Source: Otis tarda (lineage: Eukaryota; Chordata; Aves; Otidiformes; Otididae). Taken from it: DNA of 64,000 bases. Made by a program: the position numbers and the translations under genes. The stretch spans positions 70,114,463-70,178,462 of the forward strand of contig CM048554.1 of the NCBI GenBank assembly GCA_026413225.1. Reading direction: 5' to 3'. A model generated the notes under the pieces. That model worked only from the letters and a program-made list of their open reading frames with translations. It searched no databases and was not told where the DNA came from. Position 1 is the first letter of the stretch. Every line of letters starts with the position of its first letter. Positions 14,204-26,735 of the stretch are shown here, piece after piece.

Positions 14204-14932
14204 TGTCCTGGTTTCAGCAGAGATGAAGTTTTCCTCTCAGTAGCCAGTGTGTTTTGGATTTTGGATGTGAAGAATGTTGATAAAACACCCTGATGATGAG
14301 TTGTTGTTAACGAGACCAAGGATACTGTCTGGCTTTCCAAGTCTCGCTAACGCGCAGATGCAGGAAGCTGGGAGAAAGACAGACAGAATAATTGACCCAA
14401 ACTGGCCAAAGAGAGTATTCCATGCCATAAATGTCATGCTCAGTATATAAGTGGAGAAAGTGTCGCCCATGGAGGGTGCAGGCATCCATTTTTTGCATTT
14501 TTTCCATCTTGTTTCTTTCTCTTGCTTGCTGGCATCATTCCCTCTACCTTGCTAGGTCCCTCTCCCTCCTTTGCTTGCTGCTCAGTTTTCGTTTCTGTGA
14601 TCGCTGCTCGGGGCGGGCTGTGCTGATCACTGGGACATCAGGTGGTGAGAAATTGTGCATTGTTCATTTTGTATATATTAGTATCCTTATATTCTGTTAT
14701 TATTGTAGTTTTCCTTTGCTATTTTAGTAAACTGTCTTTATCTCAACCCATGAGTTTTCCTTTCTTTCCAATTTCTCTACCCTATCCCTACCCTATCCCT
14801 ACTTTGCTATTTTAATATACTGTCTTTATCTCAACCCACGAGTTTTCCTTTCTTCCCAATTTCTCTACCCTATCCCATTGGGGAGGGAGAGTTTGAGCGA
14901 GAAACTGTGGTGACTCGGGCTAAACCACCACA
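14204..14932 (+). mobile_element. Solo LTR of an ERVL-type endogenous retrovirus, with internal duplication
   Basis: 729 bp, TG...CA, with a perfect 5-bp duplication GCCAC (14199-14203 and 14933-14937). A TATA box TATATAAG lies at about 14444-14451. The 3' third has a tandem duplication of about 100 bp: the block starting tttgctattttag near 14,716 recurs near 14,801. This explains most of the extra length over its 619-bp relative at 25,281. The poly(A) variants are AGTAAA and, in the duplicate, AATATA. Confidence 0.9.
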
Positions 14933-15229
14933 GCCACGTAGCAAACCTCCTGTCAACAGCCCGTCCTTGAGCTGGGGCAGAGCTGTGCTGAGCTGGGTTT
15001 TCACAGGATTTGAGAAGCCACAGTGCTGGGCGTAGCAGTGTATCAGAGGCTCAGCTGCCTTTTAAGCTGGAGGCAGATTCTTGCCTCAGTAAAGGCTTCT
15101 GAACTCTCTCCTTTCTTCCAGAGAGCTGGCTTTAGAAAGCTGACATTTTGACTTCCTTAACAGCACCATTTTAAGAGATGCAGAATAAATGAATATTCCT
15201 TGTAAAAAAAAAAAATTCTTAGAGGGCTA

Positions 15230-15960
15230 TAAATAAGATGGCAGAGCTAAGTAGAAGAAGAGGTAAAAGGCATTTTATCTGCAGGTAAAAGGCATTTTTC
15301 AAAAAGCGGAAGTTGTGTGCAAACAAGGGAGCTTACATAGATCATAAACTCAGACAAATTAGGCTTAAAACTATAAACAAAGATTTCAAAGAACAAATTG
15401 CTGAAGGCAAGTATAAAAGTTACTAATAAAACCTTAGATCACAAGAACTAGGAGTTTTGCAGAGCAGAGAGATGATTTTGGAGTAGGAGGATCACAAAAA
15501 AAGGCCACAGAAGAGATGCTAGCACAGCTCTTTATTTCAGTGTTCACTACCAAAGAGCTTGAAGATATTCATATCCACACAGTTTCTTAAAAAAAAAAAA
15601 ATCACATCTGAAGAGTTATCTCACATTGAGTGGTTGGAAGAAAAAAAAAAAAGCTCAAATAAGTAAAATGAATAATAAAATCAGCTGGCCTAAGTCCTAT
15701 TCACCAAGAACTTCCTAGGGAGGTCAGATATTGAATAGCTGTTCCACTAACCAGAGCGTAAACTTCCCATTCAAATAGTTTTTGAAGTCAGCCAAATAGA
15801 AGGTACCAAATCTTGAAAAGGGCTCCAGAAGGTATTTGTATTTGAGGCAATCCCCTTAAAAATATCCTAAAGAATAGTATCAGTTGGCACCTGGATAACT
15901 CTGAACTAATGGGGAAGCATCAGCCTACCTTTTGTGGAAGGAAGCCATGCCTCCTCGCTA
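15230..15960 (+). mobile_element. Ancient L3/CR1-like LINE ORF2 fragment
   Basis: Decayed plus-oriented pieces of an older CR1-group LINE, recognised by similarity to turtle/bird consensus as I remember it. These are aaaggcatttttcaaaaag and gacaaattaggcttaaaac (pre-RT linker), then agctctttatttcagtgttc (equivalent of FFASVF), and ttgaaaagggctccagaagg (equivalent of the FKKGSRGDPGNYRP region). Frames are destroyed. Confidence 0.6.
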
Positions 15961-18900
15961 TCTGCTGAAGGCTTCATCAGGCTCCATCATATGTAAATGG
16001 TCTATACGGTGACCCTTCCTAGTTTGCATAGCACAGTTACTCTCAGTGGTAACATCTTTTTCTTGTTACCATTGTACTCTCATGCTGAAGGCCCCCCAAG
16101 AGGGGACCTCCAACATATTGGCCTCCAGCAATTGGCCTCTAAATTAGTACAAAGCAAGAGTTAACTCCATGGAAGTTGAAAGCAAGTATGAAGCAAAAAT
16201 CAAGCTTCTGATTCATGAGATTGCATGTATGCATCCAAATACATGCAAACTTCCACATGCAAGCATCCTGTCACCTGTGATACAGCATCAGGCTTCATGT
16301 CTTGCTGCGACCTAGAGCAGAACTGACAGCTATGTATGGGCCTTGCACTGAAGCATTGCAAGGAGAAGGGGGGAGATTACATTGCCTAGACTCAGAAATG
16401 TCTACCCAGAGGATCTGCCGCTGAAATGTGTGTTCATATCAGAATGACAAAGCCAGGGTTTGAACAGAGATGCTGCTTTTTCAGCCTGGAGTTGGCCCTG
16501 ACAGGTTGCATGTGAGATGTGCCCTGCAGATATCCAGCTCTTGCCTCCTACCCTTCCTCACCTCCAGGCTCCCATACGCATTCATAAAAGGATTAGAACA
16601 TTTAAATAGCCTGGTTACAAAATTGTATTGAAACATAGATACTGATGCAAATTGCACAGCCTGTTGGCACTGCATGAATCATGCCAGGCCTAGAATGAGT
16701 CTACATTAATTCCAAGTGTGCTGTATTTCCATTTCCAAACTAGTTCTCTTTTGATATTCATATTGCGAGTTGCCTTCATTTAGATTATTTTCTTTCTTTT
16801 TGCAATTTTCCTTTGTATCTATTAATGTTCTTGCCAAGTCTCTGTATACACAGCTAATTTCCAAAGCTTCCCTCATCCTGTTCTGTGTTTGATCTCCAGT
16901 TCTTCCAGAGGAATGTGAACAATGGCAATCAGAAATTGAGATAAAGAAAGAGGCATCTCTTGAGCTAGCCATTACAGACAAATCCTTATTAGAAACAGAA
17001 CCAAAAGAATCAGGAACGGGTCCATTCCCACTGCGAAGTTGCTTTTTTGTGGCCCAGACATACATAGAGTTGACTTGTGCCCTACCATTTTGGTCATCCT
17101 CACTTCTTTCATATCAAAAGCACCTGCTGCCCTTTGAAGCCTGTTCATGCTTTCTAAGGAAAAGCGAGCTGTTCCTGTGTCACCTCCATCGAAAACACAG
17201 GCATACATGTGGCCTCACCAACAGCACGTTCACCATGCCATCAACAGCAGTCTTTTCTCCAAAGAACGGAGAAGAACACTTGTAACAAATACAGTTGTTC
17301 ACAAATCCCTGGCATAGCCTGCTGGGTGAAAAGTTCATTAAAAGTCACATTCAATTAACAAATGACTGTCATCACCAGATGTGTGTATCCTGAGGTACAG
17401 TTTAATATATGTCAGACAGCCAAAATGACAGGATAAATGGTGATTAATGCTTAGCTGACTATTTCACAAAGCAACACACCAAGTAAAGGAGTACTTCTGA
17501 AATAAACAGCCTAACCTGTATAACTTAAGCTAACTGGGCTGAAAATATGGAATAAGGGAAAACATATGATGTCCAGAAAATACAGAGACTTGCAATGTGT
17601 TTGCAGCCATTCCCCAGGCTGTGTTTCTGTGCTTCACCCAGCTACAGAGGAGACATCTTCTTTTCAGATCAATAAATAGACAAACATTTTGTTCTGAAGT
17701 GATAAACCACAGTAACAGAGCTCTAAGTCCATTCCCCAAAAGACAATTAAGGCAAGGTAGAGTCTTAAATATGAGTTGCTGGACTTCTGAAAAGAAGCCG
17801 CTTTGCATATAGGCTGGCAAGACCAGAGGTGGTGGTGTTCATGCGCCTTTCCAGAGCTTTGTGGAACGTCTTCCAGGCCTAACACATATTACTGCGATGT
17901 TACAAGTGAAATACAGGCAGCTGAGACTGTGTTTTCATTACACGAGTGTGCTGGCAGCAACACTGAGTTAAGGAGTTCTTCTGCCCCCTACACCTACTTC
18001 ACAGACAGTCAATTTTAGCTCCATGAAATGGTGCATCATCTTCCTCAGCTGTCCTGTACAGCTGGCTGTGGGCTCGTGCTGTAAACTGGAGCAGCGAATG
18101 GGGCATAGGGTGGGCCACAGGCACTAATGAATATTGCCAGAGTGGTATCATGAAAACATGGTCTCCACTCAAGCTCTGCCATACTGCAACCACCTACCTG
18201 TGCTTAACTTAATTGTCAAGTGGGTCCTCAAAAACTGGGCTGACCATGCAGAGCTATGCATTAGCAGAGTGTGCTCAGAAATTGCCCTTTGCTGGGGCAA
18301 AACGTCCAGATTACACACTAACATTTAAAGAGAAGACACTGATTCCTTCCATCATACAGCTCGTAAGTTCTTAGTGGAACAGAAGCAGTGCAGAAAAGTT
18401 GCCAGGACATCACCTGTCTCCTAATAGTTGACTTTTGCAGCATGAGGCACAGGAAAGGTACAATGCAGGCACTGGAAAATTGCCACCTGCCTGCTTTATA
18501 GTAGTGAGAAAAACAATGCAAATTGCTTTTGTTTTGTGAAACAGTTTCTTATCACTCTTTGGTGTGCATGATTTCATCTTGTCTACTCTGTGACCCCAGG
18601 TCCTTTGGTGATAGAAATTATTTAGTTAGGTCAGCTGGAAGATTTACACAGTTCCTGATATCTGGGGTATCAGATTTTGGTTCAAATACACCTTCAATGC
18701 ACCAGTTCCTTTTACATTTATCTTTTTATTAATTCTTCCTCATTCTATTGGAAAGGTACAAGGAAGTCAGAAGACATTTACTCGTACAGCTGTCTGCAAG
18801 GTATTTCTTAATGACTGAAGTCAGTTCAGCCTCCCAGAGCTGCTAACACAGGCTGCTGCATTAATGTCACACACTGTATGAATTCTTGGGCTGAATATTT

Positions 18901-21900
18901 TCACTTTTTCTCAGCTATCTGTCCTTTGCACACCATAGCAGATAGACAAAATGATCATATGGGATGAGAACGCCAACCAGTCCCAGCTGGAAATTTTCCT
19001 ACAAGGAGCAGTCTTGTCAGATGTCCAGAATAAGGTCTAATTACTGAAGAAAGGTGCTAAAAAGGCAGAGAACTGTGAAAATTAAAAAGTTCAATACAAA
19101 GAATAATCTCCAGTTTTCTAACTCCAAAAGGGACAGGTTGACAGCATCCCTCTTGTCCCCTTCCACGATTCCCTCTTCCAAGGGTGTTTGACCTGTCCGT
19201 CAAACCTGGTCATGTGAAGCACGTGCCTGTGACAAGCACACGTTGCTCAACCCACAGAAGGGCACGTAGCAGTGGCACATCCCTTCTGCCTGCACAGGAA
19301 GCACGGATGTGACAGAGCATAAGATACAGCATATGCAGTCTGACAGCAACCACAGCCAGCCGGTGCTCCTGGCATCAGATTAACTCCACCAGCAGTATGG
19401 ACCACTTGTCTAGCATCACATGGCGAATCAGTTGCAAGAAATAATGCTAGAAGAGTTACAGTATCCGGTTCTCTCCTATAATCCCCAAAATAACACAATT
19501 CTTCATTTCCTCAGCAAATGACTGGACACTGTGTATTGTCATTAGTTTATGTTACGAGTACACAGCCTACAGTGACATCTCTGTCATGTCTTACTTCTCA
19601 TCTGATGTATAATGTATTTGATACTTCTGTAACTGCATTACAACATTATTCTCTCCGTTTTCTTTTTTTTTTTTTTTTAAAGCACAGCAAGCAATAACTT
19701 CTCTTTCAGTTATAAATTCCCAGGGCTTTGGAGCACTGCTCTTTTCAGAGTGACAGGCCCAGCTAAACAAATGTCACGTTACGGTACCCAGCTTACCTTT
19801 GTTGTCACCAAAATGCCAGTTTCTTCCTCAGACTTTTGTTAGCTAGGGAGCACTCTTCAGTAAGCAATACATAAAGGATCTGGAGCTTATAAAAATATAA
19901 AACAGCCTCTCTATGGCTGCAACAGCTAGAAGAGCAAACAGACCCTGAGACGCATTAACGGGGAATGAAGCACAGATCAGTAGGGAGACAAAAGACAAGA
20001 GAAACAGCATTGTGGAGAATTATCTGCATGTCAGCACAAGGTGATCAGAGAACTAAAACTATTACAGGCATCCAAGCACGTGACTGTCTATTAATTTGGC
20101 ATTAGTTATCATTTTAATTTGGTATCTGAGTAATCTGGAATAAAAAGTTCCAAATAAAGAAGACACGATGCAAGTAATTTGGAATAAAAAAAAAAAATCA
20201 GAGAACAGAATGGACTCGAATCTGAGTTCCCACTTGAGATGTAGAGATCATTAAGTCAGGGATGATGTAAGCAGCAATAAACTTGCACTGTGTCTTCCTG
20301 GGGGGTATTCATTTCACAGCTGGCTCAGAGAAGTCTCCAGGGAGAGAGCACATGGATACTGAAAAGCAGCAAAAAGCAGTTCTGAAGAGGGGTGAAAGGA
20401 CATTTTGTTTTAAAATAAAAGCCGAGAGAAGATGCTTCACAAAAGAACATCTCAGAATGAATCAGCTCTTTGGAGTGCATCAAGTTAGCTTTACAAAACA
20501 GACTGTTTCTATGTATTCACCATTCAGAAACCTTCAGTGAATCAGTGAATTAATTTATTTTGGGAAATTTCTCAAAAGTGCCTTGCCAACATTGCTGGAG
20601 AATTAATCTTTATAATTCAGCTGTCAAGCTGTGTGACTGATCACCTACAGCCTTATTCTTGCTCTCTCATTAAATGGTATCCACTTTAAAAAGACTTTTT
20701 TCCCTAAAAAAAAATCCTCACCTAGTCACAAAATTAATCTCGAATTTAAGCAGCCTTGAAGATCAAAGTTCTTAATTTTGTGTTTATTAGTCTCAGCCAG
20801 AATTACAATTATCTGAAAATACTAGGAAAGTAAAAGTTTTGTTCCTTAGAAAGCTTGAGGGGAGAACATAAATAGGGCATAGATGATGGATTTGAAGATA
20901 CAGGCTGACCCTCTTAAATAACATCATACAAGACTCTCCAGGCTTCTGTAAAATGGGAATATTAATAATTCAGAAAATCATTAAGAGAATGATCACTGTG
21001 GATTTGGAGGTCCAAAACATTATACCAGGTGATGAGACTGCAGGGGAAGACATTAAGGATGGACATATTTGAGATTTTATCAGTTCTGAGGCAGGCAGTT
21101 TAAGCAAGAATCTAGCTGATAGAATGACCATCAATGAAGGCTTGGGAATAGAGATGAGCTTTTAGGAACCAGAATTGAAATATTTCTTCCCAGATGGTAA
21201 TTAAAATGTGGACTGTCCAACCAAAACTACCAAAACAGTTGCAGAAAAAAAATCATATTCACATAAAAGTTGGAGGTAGTCAGATGGTACCAATCAAATC
21301 CTCATCCAGAATGAATGAATGGAGGCATCTCCAATTTATTCATGTGTCATTAGGATGCCACAGCAGTGCCTCTGTTTGCAGACTTTCCGTGATTGTGAGA
21401 ACAGCTGTAATCATTCACACACAAGTTTGATGGCTACATAAATAGTGCATGTGGTCCTTCCATAATTCAAACTTAATATGAAGTTCCTGCCATGACAACT
21501 TAGCAACAGTGAAGAGCTTCGTTATTGTAGAATACAAAATTTTCAAATCTTCTATGTAGAAGTCTGAGTTTTTTCCCACTCTCATAATCCCTGAAAGATA
21601 TGTTTCGTCTAATTGTCCACTAGAAAAAAATTATTTCCTCTTCAGAGTTTTAGACATACTATGGGACAGTTCACAATCTGCAGAGATGGCTGGTCTTCTA
21701 AATTAATAAACCAAATGATCTGCGGAAATGTCACTGGAAAGCTGGTTTGCAACGTTGTTTAGAGTTTATGCGATGGTTACTCACTTGAATGTGCTTCTAA
21801 ATTTAACAGAACTGCTCCTATAAGTAAGTCTTCACCTAGAAGACAGGCAAAGTGGCCCTAACTGCATGGGAAGTGCCAAATACTGACTTACATTGCTCCT

Positions 21901-22168
21901 GGTTTGGTTTCATGCAACACAACAGAATGTGAGTTTCCTCTACTACATTACAAGTGTGAAACATAGAAATATATAGCAAAAAGATCTTTGCCAATCAGAA
22001 AAACTGATTTTTTAAATTATTATTATTATTTTAATTTATTTAAGTCAATTCAATTTGATCATGAAGGAAAAATATTTGGAACCAGAAAGTGAAAAGAGCA
22101 AAAACCACAAGCCCAGTACTGTACTATTGAAATATGGTTTTGGGTGTAAACTAATGCTAGCGCATCAT
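15961..22168. other. 6-kb stretch without a recognisable gene or repeat
   Basis: Moderately AT-rich with T runs (about 19,662-19,678). No RT motif, LTR end, tRNA-like fold or splice-flanked coding segment stood out. It could hold old unrecognised repeats or conserved non-coding elements. Confidence 0.5.
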
Positions 22169-22246
22169 TCATAGAATTGCAAACCAGCCCAGACTGGAAG
22201 GGACATCAAAAGATGATCTGGTCCAACCTTTTGTGGGAAAGGGAAT
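22169..22246 (-). mobile_element. CR1 3' fragment, older subfamily
   Basis: Minus-oriented tail catagaattgcaaaccagcc then agactggaagggacatc and gatctggtccaacctttt. It resembles the piece at 42,083, not the young subfamily. Confidence 0.75.
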
Positions 22247-25225
22247 TATTCAATTACAACCAGTTATATGATGAATTCTTTTCTAATTTTCCATGAATGT
22301 TGATTTAGTGAGTCCCATGGAGTATAAACGTTAGTGCTGGCAATATTAAGAATATCAACAAAGCATACAAAAGCAGAGATTTTAACCATTGCATCTTATG
22401 CTGTTGTCTTTTCAGCTTTTGTAAGATAAGTGATATGACATCCTTGGCCTATACCTTTACTTTCACTGAAAATTTTCTAATTTTGATGAAAAATTATAAA
22501 TGATGGGAAAAAAATAAGTTTTGGGATATTGTGGGGGGATATTTATTTATTTGCTTTGTTGTTGTTTGTTTGTTTTTTAATAGAAGCCTAAAGGGAAAGA
22601 ATGTCTAGTAGAAAGAAAAAATACTTTTCACTGAAAAACAGAAACATAGGGAAAACATATTTTCCAAACTTTTTAGTCTGAGTTAGCACCTGTTAGAGTA
22701 TAGACCCATATCCAAAGCAAAAGTATGACAATAACTTACTCAGAACAAAAAAAAATGCTGACGGCAAGATATAACTTCCACAGGGTTTTCCTCCATTTTA
22801 AAGAACTTCTAAGGACGTTTAAGTGTGCATGAACCTTTTAATTATTTTGCTTGTAAGTATTAACTGGATAACCAGGTAATACTACAAATATCAGGAGCTG
22901 AAAATAAACTATATGGTACCAAACATAAACAGTAAAAACTAGATGAAGCTAGCTTAGGCTGGGTTGTTCTGAGATGCATTCTTGTTGTAGGTGGTTCTCC
23001 TCCATATTAATTATATTTGATCTTATGTCATCTGTGTTTTCTAGGATTTTCCTCCTAGATCACACTGTGCAAAGTAAGGAGGCACTGGTGCCCTAAGACT
23101 CCCTTCCACAAAATCCCCATGAGATGGTCATTGATGTGCCAGCACAGAAGTACAAAGGATCTATAGTTTCCTCCCTTCTTTTGATTAACCAGGGCATGAA
23201 AGTTTCTGGGTCCGACCTTTTTCCTGTCCTGCAGTCAACTTTAAAAGTTCTTATTCTGCTAATGGTGTATCAAGCCTTGACAGGAGAATGCCAGAACGGT
23301 CTGTAAAATGGTTCCCGTTCTCCTAAGCGTGACCATCTGTGGCCCTTTCCCTAGAAAGATGTGCATAAACACTTGTATAAACATGAGTTTCAGCAAGAAT
23401 CAGCAAATACAGTGCCTGGATGTGAAAATACCTGTCACTAAATGAAATGCTAGGGATGTTACCTGGGGTCCAGGACACCATCTGTCACCAGCTAAGCCAA
23501 TAAGAATAAAAACATAACACTGTAAATTCAATTTACCAGCATGGTATAAAAATATTCATCATGGGCTTAACGTATTTCTTTTGCACTAATGTCTATGTTT
23601 TATATATAAAGGTATGCTGCATATTTATACACTCAAAGCATGTCACACGTGCTGGGACTCCACAATGTCCTTGTTTGGATGTGCAAGTCTGGATTCACCC
23701 CATCTGGTTGCAGTCTGCAGGCTGCTCTCCACTTTCATTCTCTGTCATTTGGATTAGGATACACACGCAGAAAGGAAATTGCCCGCCTCCTGAAACATGT
23801 CTCCAGTCCTGAGGCTTGGACTCCTGTTACCAAGATGCCAGAGTCCAAAGCTCTCTCCTGCCAGACTCTGTGCTTAAATCAATGAGAAAAATAGCAGTGG
23901 GTTAACTATCATCTGCTTGCTGACTTCGTAGGGAAGCTTGGGGAACCAGATGTTTATCTGGGGCACATCATTTAAGAAAGCATTAAGAAAGCTTTAGATT
24001 GGCCTTCAATTTTTTGTGTTGTAAGAGACAGATGAGAACATTTCTGGGCCTCTAATCTACCCAGGATGATGGACGCTGGATAGTGACATTTAATCCATTC
24101 CCAGCACTACTTGGACCTTTCTCTTTCACCATCTACATCGTTGTGAAACCACCACTGACCTCCTTCAAACTTGTTATCTCATCTGCCTCACTTGACACAC
24201 TGCAGTCACAGATTTTGCCACCCCCAGAAAGAAGAGAAATTATATTCTATTCTTTTTCTTGGAGCATCGAAATTAAAATCTGCCTCTGTTGTTCAGTAGC
24301 CTGAAGCTGGCTCTTCTTACCTGGATATCGAGTGGGTAGGCAAGAACAACATCTTTATCTCTAAACTCTGATTCATTGCTCAGAGTTGGCAGAAAATCTC
24401 ATTGTCTTTTTTTACGAGACTTTGCATGCCCACCCAAAATAGATTTGCTACATGGAGATAGGCAAATGCTATCTGTAACTTGGTCAGCTTTTGCCAGATT
24501 ACTTTGACCAGAAACAAAGCTGGTCTGGGGGAATTCCAGAAATGGTGCGAAGCTGCTGAAAACCATAGTGCAAATCCCTACAGGAGACAGCCCAACCCAG
24601 GCACGACTGTCCTAGCTTTAGCCCTAGAGTAAAAATAGGAGTTAATCTGGGTCAGCATTGAAAGGTTTGTGTCAGGGTAAGTGTGAAACAGTCTGGATGC
24701 TCACGACAAGCTGTGGTAAGAAGTAAGATGAGAGTGCAATGAGGAGCTGGCAGAAGCTGTCCTGACCGTGCTGCTGACTACTGCAGGCTCTGGACAGTCA
24801 GAGGAGCTGAGAGTTGCTGCAGGCAACCTGGGGCAGGAGGGAGGTCAGGTAGTATTTCTTTTAGATGAACACCTTTTCTCTATGGCTGACACACATTGCA
24901 AATGGCACATGTTGTCACTGAAGACAGATGTTTTCCAGGGTAAAAGTTAAGCTGCCATGCAAGTCAAGAGACAAGATAAGAAAAATACTTTTCAATCTCA
25001 ATCTGAAAGGGTATCAATATAATTATATTGATAATATATATTATCAATAAATAATTTATATAAAATATAGATAACATATCAAGCCAATTCACCATCATAA
25101 TATGCTGGGAAAGCCTGGAAAACCTAAGAAAACAAACCTAGACCAGGCAGTATTTATGTAATAGATCATCAATGACTTACAAAATCAATGCTTGTAATTC
25201 AGTTATGTGAGATGAAACAGCAAAA
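22247..25225. other. No gene seen; AT-rich with palindrome near the end
   Basis: Only short unsupported ORFs. The palindromic AT block at 25,012-25,049 is listed separately. Confidence 0.5.
25012..25049. repeat. Two overlapping perfect AT palindromes
   Basis: 25012-25033 is a perfect 22-bp palindrome and 25026-25049 a perfect 24-bp palindrome. They share the arm TATTGATA, so arms TATCAATA / TATTGATA / TATCAATA alternate. The flanking DNA is also AT-rich. Confidence 0.9.
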
Positions 25226-26063
25226 ATCATAGAATCACAGAATTGTTTGGGTTGGATGGGACCTTTAAAGGTCATCTAGTTGTCCTGGTTTCGACAGGGA
25301 TGGAGTTAATTTTTCCTCTCAGTAGCCAGTGTGTTTTGGATTTTGGATGTGAAGAATGTTGACAAAACACCCTGATGATATGAGTTGTTGTTAATGAGAC
25401 CAAGGACACTGTCTGGCTTTCCAAGTCTCACTAACGTGCAGAAGCAGGAAGCTGGGCGAAAGACAGACAGAATAATTGACCCAAACTGGCCAAAGAGAGT
25501 ATTCCATGCCATGAATGTCATGCTCAGTGTATAAGTGGGAGTTGTCCATTGTGAGGGCATCAATTTTTCCATCTCTTTCTCTTGCTTGCTGGCATCGTTC
25601 CCTCTACCTTGCTGGCTCACTTTTGCTCCTTTGCTTGCTGCTTGATTTCATTTCCATGATCGCTGCTTGGGACAGGCTGTATCAGTCATTGAGACATTGG
25701 GTGGTGAGAAATTATGCATTGTTCATTTTGTATATATGAATATCCTTATATTCTGTTATTATTGTAGTTTTCCCTTGTTATTTTAGTAAACTGTCTTTAT
25801 CTCAACCCATGAGTTTTCATTTCCTCCCAAATTCCCTCCCCCATCCAACTGGGGCGGGTGAGTAAGAAACTATGTGGTGACTTGAGCTAAACCACCACAC
25901 TAGTCCAACCCCCCTGCAAGGAGCAGGGACATCTCCAACCAGATCAGGTTGCTCAGAGCCCCATCCAGCCTGGCCTTGAATGTTTCCAGGGATGCGGCAT
26001 CCACCACCTCTCTGGACAATCTGTTCTAGGGTTTCACCACCGTCATCGTAAAAAGTTGATTAG
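25226..26063 (-). mobile_element. CR1 LINE 3' fragment split by an LTR
   Basis: Minus-oriented CR1 3' end (25226-25280, then 25900-26063), read through the LTR insertion. It shows the usual atcatagaatc 3' tail, the aaggtcatctagtccaaccc block and the C-terminal ORF2 remnant with the catccaccacctctctgg signature. Confidence 0.9.
25281..25899 (+). mobile_element. Solo LTR of an ERVL-type endogenous retrovirus inserted in a CR1
   Basis: 619 bp, starts TGTCCTGGTTTCGACAGGGA and ends ACCACCACA, flanked by a perfect CTAGT duplication (25276-25280 and 25900-25904). It splits a minus-oriented CR1, whose two halves rejoin exactly if the LTR and one duplication copy are removed. It is closely similar by eye to the LTR at 14,204 but has a single ctttatctcaacc block. 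The TATA position reads TGTATAAG. Confidence 0.92.
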
Positions 26064-26735
26064 CTTGCTGGTTGGATGAGTGGGAGCGGGGCATGCCGTT
26101 GGGATCCAGGCTTCACTGAGTGGTCTTCCTATCTGCCAGTTCCACCTACCCATCAACTGGGTCTTTGTTGCCTGCGAACCAGAAAAGGTTCTGCTCTGGT
26201 CCCTCAACAGCACTTAAACACTTTGAAGTAAGTTGTGAGTCTGTTGATAGAAAGTCTCTATTAAATAAATAAATAAAATTACTGAGATTCCAGTGTTTTT
26301 CATGATAACAAATTTCCACATGCAGTGTACTGAACCAGATGTATGCAACCAAACCTTGCTGTGCTTGGGCAATTTCATACACATAAAGAAGAAATCAGTG
26401 TTGAACATATTCCAAAGCAGTAACAGAAATAGCAATGCTTCTGAATGCTTCCTTCAGACCATGGCACTTCCATCATTGTTACAAAGCAACTGCTCCAATA
26501 CCATTACTCCAGTGCAGAATACCATGAATGATGAAACTCAGATATAGTAGTGAAAAAACACTGTTCTTCAAACCAACCTGTCAAGTCAAAAAAGAAAAAT
26601 CACGGAAGGATATTTTTGTTGTTCAGTGTATTTTTTCTTTCATAGTATTAAATCAGTTTAACTTTGGTTGCTGCAAAATAAGTTGCCCATCATCACAAAT
26701 AAACAATTGTTAAAAATTAATCCTGTCTCTAAGCA

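Noticed and set aside
14204-25899. The two same-strand LTRs as the ends of a single provirus
   Set aside because: Each has its own different 5-bp duplication (GCCAC, CTAGT), and no retroviral coding or primer-site sequence lies between them. They are separate solo LTRs.
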